DNA of 64,000 nucleotides, taken from Yponomeuta sedellus (lineage: Eukaryota; Arthropoda; Insecta; Lepidoptera; Yponomeutidae). The stretch is taken from contig OW203736.1 of assembly GCA_934045075.1 (NCBI GenBank), positions 3,578,591 through 3,642,590 on the forward strand, written 5' to 3'. Position numbers and translations under genes: made by a program. The notes under the pieces are model-generated. The model was not told the origin of the DNA and made no database searches. It was given only the letters and a program-made list of their open reading frames with translations. Positions 33,201-45,200 of the stretch are shown in pieces (positions within the stretch are counted from its first letter, which is position 1; each line of letters opens with the position of its first letter).

Positions 33201-36200
33201 TCTAAAAGAGTGTTCCAAGTTATTTCATTTATGGAAATATGGCAGTTTTGGACTAAAAAGTCACAGTTTAAGGTTAGAATCTTGTTTACTAAATTGGACA
33301 AGTAAGAATAAATAGACATACCTTTGCTAAATGTACACCATAAACCACCAGTGGTTCAGGGATAAGTCAGTGGCGGGTCTGTAAGACGTACCACACGTCC
33401 CAAATGATCTGCCAGTTGCGGATAAAGCAATCGAAAGAGTCAATTGTGGGTCACTTGTATGTAAGACAATATTAGGTTACCCTTCCTAGATCAGTGTATC
33501 AGTGTTAAGTCAGTGGCGGGTCACACGTACCTGGGAGCCCTTCATCGGCCACATGAGCTGCGGCGGCTTGTAACATTGAAAACCTCTTTACACCATTTTT
33601 ATTTATTTTTCTATCTATCATTTTCAAATATTTAAATTACGTCACACATTTTTCGATTTCCCTCATTTTTCATCATTACTACTTTACCCTTCTACCAGAT
33701 CTGACTATTTCACCTGCTTATCCGTTTTCATCCAGTTTTTCTGTTTTATTATACCTACTACTAATCTACAAATAAAACAACACCTGAAATCGTTCCAGTT
33801 CTTATTATTTGTAAAGGATATACAGCATTTCAAGCTGACGCTGAGCACATCAAATCCCTGCTCCAGAGACAGGGTGGCGTATTTTATAATGTATTTGTGC
33901 CTAACTTTAGAACGTCACTTCCACACGAAACTAATGTAAAGAAAGTCAAAATCTAACCAAAACCTTGCTAGAGGTAGCCCAAAGGCCACCAGTGGGTAAG
34001 TGGTAAGTCAGTTGCGGATCAAGCAATCGAAAGAGTGAACCGTGAGTCATCTGTATGTAAGACAAAGTTAGGCTACACGCGGCTAACTTAAGACCATCGT
34101 ACCCTTGCCAGATGTAAACAATAAATCACCAGTGGAACAGTGATAAGTCAGTTGCGGGTATAGTCTGTTAGCTTTTAGAATATACCTCGGCTACTATCGG
34201 ATATATTCGTGTAATAGAAATAACGGAACTAATATTACACTTAATTTTGAAATCAGAACTCGATCATCAGTACGAAAGCCGGCGAAAATTGGCGAAAACC
34301 GAAGCCTACTCTAGAGCCCGAGGTATATTCTAAAAGCTAACGGACTATATAACACGTACCACACGTTCCACATGAGCTGCCAGTTGCGGATAAAGCAATC
34401 GAAAGAGTCAATCGTGGGTCATTTGTATGCAAGACAATATTAGGTTAAACTTCCTAGATGTAGACCATAAATCATCTGTGTTTTAGTGAGAAGTCAGTGG
34501 CGGGTCACACGTACCTGGGAGCCCTTCATCGGCCACATGAGCTGCCAGGGCGTGCAGCTGACGCTGAGCACGTCAAATCCCTGCTCCAGGTACAAGGTGG
34601 CGTATTTTATAATGTATTTGTGCCTAACTTTAGAACGTCACTTCCACACGAACCTGATGTAACTTTAGAAAGTCAAAATCTAATCAAAACCTTGCTAGAG
34701 GTAGCCCAAAGGCCACCAGTGGGTAAGTGGTAAGTCAGTTGCGGATCAAGCAATTGAAAAAGTCAGTCGTGAGTCATTTGTATGTAAGATAAAGTTAGGC
34801 CACACGCGGCTAACTTTAGACTATCGTACCCTTGCCAGACGTTAACCATAAATCACCAGTGGAACAGTGATAAGTCAGTTGCGGGTCATACGTACCTGGG
34901 AGCCCTTCATAGGCCACATGAGCTGCCAGGGCGTGCAGCTGACGCTGAGCACGTCGAATCCCTGTTCCAGGTATAGGGTGGCGTATTTCATCACGTGCTT
35001 GTGCTGAGCCAACATCCAGTTTATCATCACGCAGAGCGGTTTGTCGAGTTGTTTGTCCAGCCTGGTGGGACAGAATTGATGTTTAACATCTATAATATAA
35101 AAATGAATCGCTGAATGTGTTGGCAAGCGCAAATCTCGAGAGCAGCCGAGCCGATTTCGCTAATTCTTTTTTTAGAATATTCCATGAAGTACGAGGATGG
35201 TTTTTACGGATAGAAAAATTTAAAAAAAATTAAAGAATCGACTGTTAGGCGGTACATAGTTCGATGGGTCAGCTAGTCTACAATATAAAAATAAATCGCT
35301 GAATGTGTTTGGTAAGCGCAAATCTCGAGAGCAGCTTAACCCATTACGCTAATTCTTTTTTTTGAATATTCCTTGAAGTGCGATGATGGTTCTTAGGGAG
35401 AGAGAAAATAAAAAAAATGAAAGGATCGATGGTAGCCGGTACGAAGTTCGCTGGGTTAGCTAGTTAATAATAATTTTAAACGGACAAAGCCGTCGTCACA
35501 TGGTGGTGGGTTGCTGGCTCGACATACAATCCCAGCAATAGGCATAACCTATATTTCAGTAATAAACTAAAGTTTTCTAAAATTATTTTAAATCTGTGGG
35601 AAAACAGTTCGCAGCGTCATATGACGTTGAATCTGACGTCACGCCTAGGTAAAGAAACAAAGCACGGGTGAAGTTTACCAATGTTACTCAAGGGTGACGT
35701 CATGAAAGTACATATTAAAAGGATTATAGTATGTACTTTATGTATAAGAATATTCTTATCTTATCTTTCCCCTAGCGCCCTGTCTTCTTGCCGCATCATT
35801 TTCGATAATGACATTTTTTGAACCGAGCTTCACACAAGGGCCAGTTTCTCAATAACAATTTCCCTAAGTAAATACTTAACTGTAGTGCTGTCTCTATGAA
35901 TTTCTCAGCAAAGAGCAGGACAGAACGTTACTTAAGTATTTACTTAGTGAAAATCTCAATTCAGAAACTGGCCCAAAGGCTTTCGTATTGACTATGCATT
36001 ATTTTACATACATACATAACCTCACGCCTGTAGGCAGGACTGCGACTTGCCACGATCCTGACAGATCACCTTCGCTTCATCAACGTTCCTAAGTAGTTGC
36101 ATGCACGGAAGCCGGTTCCGGGTACTTTTTTAAAACCTTTGCTAATACATCCCCTATTTGGTGCATGCATTATTGACATAATTAAATTACATATAGTCAC

Positions 36201-39200
36201 GCCTGTAACAGTTTTTGCTACTGAAAATTATGCAACTTAGCAAAGTGACCTCGTACACAATGTAAGATAAGATAAAAAGTATTAAATGCTTTATCAAAAT
36301 ACAATTTATAATGACAAGCCAAAAGATAGTAGCTCAGCTGGTGCTGACCCGGGTCAATGGCGGGCAGTAAATTGCAAGTAAATTCCGGGCTCCACCAACC
36401 CGGACCTGGCCCCCGTGGTGGGTGGGGTATGGCCTAACCTTCCCGCAATGCAGGCAGAGACCCGTGCCCCAGCAGTGAGGACATACAGGGTTGCTATCGA
36501 AATTGCAGTACATTCTAATGCGGGAGTACGAGGGCGAAGACACTTAACTAGGTAGGATTAAAAACGAAACTAAAGTATAAGAAAAACCGGACAAGTGCGA
36601 ATCGGACTCGCTCACCGACGGTTCTATACAAATTTGTAGGTACATATCATGAATATTTCAGGAATCGAGGCTCCCAGTTTTTCCCGAAATTGTAGTATAT
36701 TACATGACATTACATGCTAAATTTTATAGTTCTAAGTCAACTGAAATCACCGTATAATTTTGATTGCCCCGAGTGTAGAAATATACGTTTTCTTGCAACG
36801 TAAACCGCCGAATCTTTTTTACGCATCAAGGGACTGCAGTCCTGAGTACCATATCGCTTTAAAAGCAACTCGAAACCTCCACTAGTTCCCAAAATAAAAG
36901 GTCTTATAGACAGGCGGACGAACGGGCAACAAAGGGTACGAAATCCTAAAACAAACATTCTGCTTAAAAAAGCATTGATTAGTGACCGAGATGATTTATA
37001 CAGCGTCTAGTGGCATCTTCACTCACACTAGATGGGTGAAGGGACCACTCGGATTAGTGACCTAGCATCAGTAAATCTAGTATGAAGCACGACCTTATGT
37101 ATTGATGTATGTATGGTGTGTATGTATGGTGGCGCATCTGTCACCATGCAAGAGGTCCCGGGAGTTCTTGGATATTTACATATCCAGTTTGTGATGTCGT
37201 TGTTTCTGGGTTCCGCGACACGGGGTATCCTGGCGTGGGGCCGGAAGCAATGTATGTGCCTGTATGTAAATGTTATATGTTAAGGTTATGTTGTTCTTGT
37301 TTTGTGTGTCTTCACTATTGCATTAGGGCTATACCCTGTAAAAATAGTAAGCTGTGTGGAAATAAATAAATAAATAAATGTATTTAATGCGATAAAGAAT
37401 TAAAATAATCAAAATTATTCTTATTAAATTCTTTATTGCACAAAACACAAAGTCATACTCAACGCTAAGTAGCATTCTCTTCCAGTCAATCACAATAGCC
37501 TACCCTAAACACGCTGTTTCACTCCGTATTTTAATTTTAAAACTGAATGGAATTGCTCAATAGCGTTTCACACGATTAGAAATAGTTTAAGCTACATCGC
37601 GGACGCATTTACTTTCCATTCGGAATGAGCAATATAGTGTCAAAGAGTCACTAGAGCTGCCCGCAATGTATTCAACTCAGTCCATCGGCACACTGACCCG
37701 GCTACTGCTAATGCCGAATATAATTAAGCAGTACGCGTTACATTACAATTACAACTAATAAAAAATCTCGTGTCACTCTGTACAATACAATACAATGCCT
37801 TTATTTGTGAAATATATATATATATTTAATTTTGTAATAGTAATTATACTATTTTTATCTCAGATCATAGATTTTTTTATTTTTAATGCACTAATTTTAA
37901 TGTAGTGGTGGTAGCTCAGTGGGTAGAACCATAGACTGGCAAGCGAGAGCCCCAGGTTCGATCCCGAGTGCGGGCATGTACCAATGACTTTGTTTAATTT
38001 CAAAGTTACGTACATTTGCGAATTTGCAGTCGCAATACCACACGCTAACTGTGAAGGAAAACATCGTGAGGAAACCCGCGGCTTGGTTGGCTCCGCACGT
38101 ATTGACTAGTCTTTCCTGTGGGCTAGGCCGACTAAGCTGTCAGGATAGCATAGGTGCTGGGCAAGCCTACATCATCTATAAAACCATGACCCAGGCACTA
38201 CAGCGTCGGAGTGGTCCCTTCACCCATCTAGTGTGAGTGAAGATACCACTGGATGCTGTATAAATCATCTCATTAAGTAGATGCAAAAAGGCCAATATTA
38301 TATTTAATGCACTAACCAGTGCTAAGGACAAATTTAAAAACCTATTTAGAGGCTAAAAATTCCACCCATGCCGGGATTCGAACCCGCGACCTCTGGCTAT
38401 CCGTGCCATTGTCCTTAGCACGGGTTAGTGCATTAGAAATAAAAATAGTATAATAAATAAAACTTTTTATTTTTATACGGATTCCACTCGTTTATTACAT
38501 TTTAATTTAATGTATTAAAACGAGTGGAATCCGTATAAAAACAGATTTAATTAATTTAAAAACCTATTTAGAGGCTAAAAATTTCACCCATGCCGGGATT
38601 CGAACCCGCAACCTCTGGCTATCCGTACCAGCCAGCCAGAGGTTGCGGGTTCGAATCCCGGCATGGGTGAAATTTTTAGCCTCTAAATAGGTTTTTAAAT
38701 TTGTTCCCTAGCACGGGTTAGTGCATTAAAAATAAAAATAGTGTAAAGATTTAATTAATTTTGTAACGCAAAAAATAATAATAACAATAATTGTATGGTA
38801 TTTGCATGTATACCTATGTCTCTCTCTGAAACAGTTGCTTTATTGCTTGTTTATTTTTATATCATAGCTATATCGTGTATTGCGCCTCTTATGATATTGT
38901 GATTACCTACTCGTATCTGTGGGAAACGCTGAGGAATTGCCAAAGTGTACTTGTTAATTCTAATATTTTTTATCGGATAAGTTTGTCAATTCTGTTTTTA
39001 TACTATTTTTATTTTTAATGCACTAACCCGTGCTAAGGAACAAATTTAAAAACCTATTTAGAGGCTAAAAATTTCACCCATGCCGGGATTCGAACCCGCA
39101 ACCTCTGGCTATCCGTGCCATTTTTAGCCTCTAAATAGTTTTTTAAATTCTGTTTTTACTCGTTGAATAAATAAAATATAATAATGAAAATGGGCTATAT

Positions 39201-42200
39201 GCAGACGATAAGATAAAAAAATATAGTCCGCCACATTTTGCCTCGCGGCGTTCAAATATTAGAAGTGTTCTTAATTCTAGATATAATATATATAACAAAT
39301 ACTATTTGGTGTTCTTAATTCTAGATATATAACACATATTATTAGTGCCTACCATGCAAGAGTTCCCGGGTTCGAATCCCGGCCGGGAACAAAAAAAAAG
39401 CCCAGGTCTTGGATGTTTACATGTTTGTGATGTCGTTGTTTCTGGTTCCCACGACACAGGGTATCCTAGTGTGGGGCCAAAAGCAATGTATGTGCCTGTA
39501 TGTAAATGTTATGTTTATGTTATGTTTTGGAGTCGATATCTATAGAAAACACAGTGGGATAACAATCCCGACGCACGTCGGGATTCGAGCCCGCCATATC
39601 CCAAACTGTTTTACAGCTTCGCTACCACCGCATTATTAAATCTAGGTATTGTAGAAGAATATTTTGGAGTCGGTGCCCAAAAGGTAAGTGCTGGTCTGAA
39701 CTCGGCACCGACTCCAAGATATACTTCTATATCGACGACCTCTGTGGCGCAGCGATAGTGCATCTGCCTACCATGCAAGAGATCCCGGGTTCAAACCCCG
39801 GCTGGGGAAAAAAACCCAGGTCTTGGATGTTCACATGACGGCCCCGGTGGCGCAGCGGTTTAGCACGCTGACTGTAAAACCGAAAGTCTCGGGTTCGATC
39901 CCCGGCCGGGTCAAACTAGGAAACGAACTTTTCTAGTTTGTCTCGGGTCTTGGATGTTATCTATATGTATTTATTGTATTAAATCTATCGTCGAGTTAGC
40001 ACCTGTAACACAAGTCATTTAGTTGTACTTAGTATAGGGCTAGCGAAATCTGTGTAATATGTCCATGAATATTTATTATTATTGTGATGTCGCTGTTTCT
40101 GGTTCACACGACACAGGGTATCCTAGTGTGGGGCCAGAAGCAATGTATGTGCCTGTATGTAAATGTTATGTTTATGTTATGTCTTGGAGTCGATATCTAT
40201 AGAAAACAAAGTCGGATAACAATCCCGATGCACGTCGGAATTCGAGTCCACGATAAAGATGGGCGTTTTCGAAAAAAATTTTCGAAATTTTCGAAAATGG
40301 TAGTTATTCAAATGTTTCGAAAATATTCTTTGTTATTCGAAAAAAAGTTACTAATTTAGTGCTCTTTCATTTGCATGAAAACAATATTGTGAAGACAGCA
40401 TTGAGCGAACAAAACGCGCGCGACTCGTGTAAAGTCGTGTCATTCCGCCACGAATCGTGTTTTCGAAAATCGCGAGAATAAAGCGTATTCGAAAATTGGG
40501 CCGATATGAATTTCGAAATAACTAACGTCTTTTCGTCAGTAGTAGTGTTTTCGAATATTATTACTAAAGCAAGCGAAATGAGCACTATTTCCGAAACTGT
40601 CACAGTTTTCTCGCTTCTCGACAGTCGCATTCGCGCAATCGCGGATTAGTAAGTTAGTAATATTAGTAAAACTTATTCGAAAATGAATATAAGTAATTTA
40701 CTAATCTTGTTTTCGAAAATAAACATTAGTAATTTCAAATGATTCGAAAAGAGATGTCATTCACAATCGCCCATTTTAGTCCACGATATCCCAAACTGTT
40801 TTTCAGCTTCGCTACCACTTCTACGTATATATGAAAGGTCTCTCACTCATTTTGTGCAACAAATCTTCAGTGGGACACCGTGTATAAATTGTAAATTCAG
40901 TCCTTTCACATCGGTGTACTATTTCATGCACCGTTGACAATGCCACCGCCAACGTTAGGTACACATATTGTGATACCCCATCTCAGGTCTTCCCACTCAC
41001 GAGATAAGAGGGAAAATCGAACGACAGCCGGACGGCTACGCAACTAGCATAGTTATTAAACAAAACACACAATAAATCATTGATAGTCACGGTACGATGA
41101 TAGTTTGCCTATGATTTCAAGGGCAATAGGATAATTTACGATATGTTTTGTGTGTTCTCCGAACTACAGTAGGGTTTATGAACTACATTAAAAGGGAAAC
41201 TAATCCTAATAATATTCGATATCAATCCTTGAGTGTCCCCATTGCTGGGGAACTGGTCCCTTCCTGCATAGCATAGAGGTTAGGCCATACTCTACCACGG
41301 GGTTCAAGTCCGGGATGGTAGAGGACTGTAAGACAATGGCGGGCCAGTCATCATAAGTCAAGCTGCCCATAAGGCCTCTGACATGGCTTAACGACTGCCA
41401 TTACATGACAGCCGGCACCAACGGCTTAATGTACTTCGCGAAGTACGGAAGCGCTCGGTAGAATGTCCCTAGCGGTAGTCACCGGACGGTCACCCATCTA
41501 GCACCTGACCCCGCGTCTGTTGTTGCTTAACTCAAGTGATTGATTCCAATCCAATCACTCGGTTCGACTAGGCCACGAGCGCTTCACAATACACACAGAG
41601 GTATAAGTAGAATTGCTTGACGTCACCGGATAGCAGCTGTCAATAAACATGCTCTTTCGCACGGCAAATTCACACACTTCTAGGACTCTTGCTATCATTG
41701 AATGTTTCAACATTATAAAATAAAGCATTCTCCAAGGTTTTTTCATTTGCCCAAATCTGGTCAGGCCAAAAACGAGAACATACCTCTGAGTGCTTAGTGC
41801 GAGTGTTTTAACTACTCGATCGCGTTAACGTAAACTCATATTTCTATGGCATCGAGGAAGCGCCACCTAGCGACAAGTACGGAAATTCAAATTGCTGAGT
41901 GCGGGTTGTAATGGTTTACGTTGAGAAGTGAACACGTTTACCATCCAAAACACGAATAAACGCGAGTGCGAGTTGTACTGTGACAGCGTTTTGCCCACAG
42001 AACATAAAAAAAGAGTAGAAGTAGCGACATGACACATTAGTACGAAAACCAGTGTAACCAAACTGATACTTATAAACCAAACGCACACTACGAATGCCGA
42101 GCTGCCATTGGTAAATAAATTCAATGCCGAAAAGGTGTACATCATAAAAGTTTCAATTACAATATGCACCTTTTTGTAATGTTAACAATGATCAAAGTCA

Positions 42201-45200
42201 AATGACAAAAATGAAATTAAGGTTGACATTTTGTAGTAACGCTACTCTACACTAGATGGAACTACCGCCGTGTCGGACCGAAAAGAACTTTTACCTACTA
42301 AGACATAAAGGTCAAAATTGAGAAACAAGTACATTCTCAGTTTGGGATGGGACAATGCGAGTTCTAAATTGTCGATAGGGAGAACCAATCGACAAATTAT
42401 ACCCGTACAAACAGTTTAACACATTAATGGCCGAATACGAATACTGGTACTTAGAAGAATTTTTAGCTATTTCTTTTTTGCCTGCGGGTTGACTGGTAGA
42501 AAATGCATCTTTTTCACATTATCTTTTTGCGCAATAAAGATTCAACACTAATAGGGTAAATAGATGCACAAAGAAAACAATGTGGTAGATTTCATATTTT
42601 AAAATGTTCTCTTATTTATAACTACCTTTAATCCGCTGCTTCGCGGGCGTTAGAAAATATAACACGGGAAATATCATGTATTCTACGACTCAATTCAGAT
42701 CTTTGTCTATCTGTACGCCATGTTTCATACGTTATACTAATTTTATTGATGATGGTACTAATATATTTCAATTATACGCAAGAGTCTAACCTGGAAGTGA
42801 AGCACATTTTTTTCTGGTATTGCTGCATAAGTGCCACCTTCCGCCTTTTTTAGTTATTATGAAGTGTTCATGAAAATGCTCTGAATATATTGTGCTCATC
42901 GTCGTTTTGAACCAATTTTGCCTTCCTATCGCTGCCATCCATTTTACTTTCGTATTCGGTTTCTTAGGAAAACTAAGCGAAAACTCACTTCCAAATTGTT
43001 TTGATTCCTTGAGGGTTGTTGTATCATTGCCACGGTTTTCTGTTGTATTTGACTAAAATTACTTTCATAGTTTCTTAGATATTTCAGTCACTGATAAACT
43101 GGTGAAGAAAAACTATATCGCGATCTAGCTGTGCTCCAATGACAGTTTTCACATGCACAACGACCAGCCGGCGACAAGAGCTCATACATTACTACTTTAC
43201 CCGGCCCGGCGACCGGACGGCGACCGGAAGCATTTGAAAAGGCACTTAGGAAGTAGGTATAAAATAACAATAATTATTTTATGCCACACCTGGCAATAAA
43301 GTGGTGTAAGTAATTATATTCTCGCACTCCCTTGCTGTTTGTTATCAATATATTTTCGATTTAATTATTTATGTACATGCACCACGTACCGACTATATTC
43401 TTCATGCAATCCACTCCATCCAAAGGTTGTCTGGAAGAGATCGCTCTTAGCGATAAGACCGCCAATTGTATAACATTACTTAGATTTATGAATCATGGTT
43501 GTAATATTTTTCTGGTTGTGCAATAAAGTGTTCTCTTCTGTCTATCTATGTAGGGGCTACGCCGTACAGGTGTTGTTATGTTGGATGTTCGATGTTCGTA
43601 ATGTTAGGTATGTTCAATGAATGACACGTCTGTCCCGTAAGATCGTTTTATTGTCACTGAATTGTGTTCACAAAATTGCTTTAGTCAACAAAATAAGTAA
43701 GTAGAAGAAAATGTATGTGCTTGCTCGTACATGCTGCGGAATATAAGAAAAGACAAGAGAAAAACTCTATACAAAACTAAGTAACGTTAAGGCGAAGTTT
43801 GTTTATTGACGCGTCTTGTTGACTGTTGTACAATCGTCCGCGCTGGAGCTTGCGGCTCCTCTGTTGATACAGGTTGTCGTATCCTCTGAAGTTCGACGTC
43901 CTGTCCTACGTTAAGATCCTTGTTCCTTTGACGTCGTTTCCTTAACTTGCATAAGGCATAAATGCCGATCGCTAGGAGACTGCTAAGCCCGATGACTCCA
44001 TACACTGAGTAGTGGTGTGTGTCGTGCGTGATGCTGAGCGTATTCATGTTTTCCTGTGTCGCCTTCACATTGTTTATCTGATTCTGAAGAATGGTAAATT
44101 GATGTTGATGACTTTCGGGTACGTAGGTGAAGTTGATTTCATTCAAGATGTTGTTGACACTCGATTCAGATATGTATGTTTCTTGTTCGGTAATTGTTAA
44201 CTCTGAGCGATACGTTTTTGAAGAGTGTATGTTGATGTTGTCGCCTCTTAACATGCAGCCAGGCCAAATCTTCACTATGCCCGTGCCGCGTAATGTTTTC
44301 GTAGTTACAGTAGTGTCGGGGCAGAAAATGCGTACTGCGCATTCCTGGCAACAGGTATAAAGCCACTTGGCGCGACTGTGTAACAAGATCCACTCGTCGC
44401 GGCATCTTTTTGACACGGTACCGCAGTTTGATAAGTTCTTATTGTTTATAATTTGCGCTTCGCAAAGTACCGATAGCTCCCTTGTAGTTGTATGTACAGG
44501 TAGATTAAGTCGGCACAGAAGGTCCGTTTCCTTGAATGTTATGCATCCTGTATGAATGTCATGTTCTGAAATAGGTATGATCATGTCTTTCTTGAGATTG
44601 ATCGCCGAATATTTCGCCGAAGTCTCGAGGTATGTTGATGTTTGTTGAGTAACACGGGGAATAGGTATCACTCGGTTCAACTCAAAAGGTTCGCTGTGTA
44701 TGAGTGGTAGCTTCACTTCGAACATCAAGAAGTCGGTCAGTCTGACGTGAACTCTTGAAAGCTTGTACATCTCACGGACGCAGTCCTGCTGGATGCTTGC
44801 GCAGGGTAGCGTTACGTCATCTGGAATGTTAGCTGAAATGATGTTGAGTTGATTCTTGAATTCTTCTGGTTTCAGTAGATGTGTGTCCATATGTCCGCTC
44901 CGTACATCTGTTACGAGATCAAGTAAATTTTCTTGCAATCGCCTGAGGTTGTTGATAATAAGATTGGCTGTTAGGATTGCCGCGGTGACGTACATGGACC
45001 TTTTGTGGTCTTCGTGAACGAAGCTGTATAAATCGGCCATCTGTTTACTAATGCTGCCGAATTGTTTTATCATTATCTCTTCGTTTCTTCTTACTATGTT
45101 ATATTGGCTTTCTATGATCGACGTATGTTTTTTGTATAACTCGTTCAGATGGTTTTCGTTGTCTTGTATATTTTTAATGTATTCGTCGTATCTTTCAGCG

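Larger units (their letters stand above)
33420..34895 (-). repeat. Tandem segmental copies of exon 3 and flanking intron
   Basis: Three segments align: 33420-34160 (interrupted by insertions), 34370-34740, and 34741-35061 with the functional exon. Shared intron markers are GATAAAGCAATCGAAAGAGT, GGTCATTTGTATG, TAAGTCAGTTGCGG and TACCTGGGAGCCCTTCATCG. Each copy keeps the donor end of exon 3. Confidence 0.85.

Noticed and set aside
35085..35470. Helitron
   Set aside because: The ...CTAGT end is suggestive, but I found no 3' hairpin, no 5' TC start and no Rep/helicase coding.
41996..43543. Transposase gene in the hAT-like element
   Set aside because: Only short open frames (for example 41867-42169 and 43088-43270 on -) without BED, DDE or hATC motifs.
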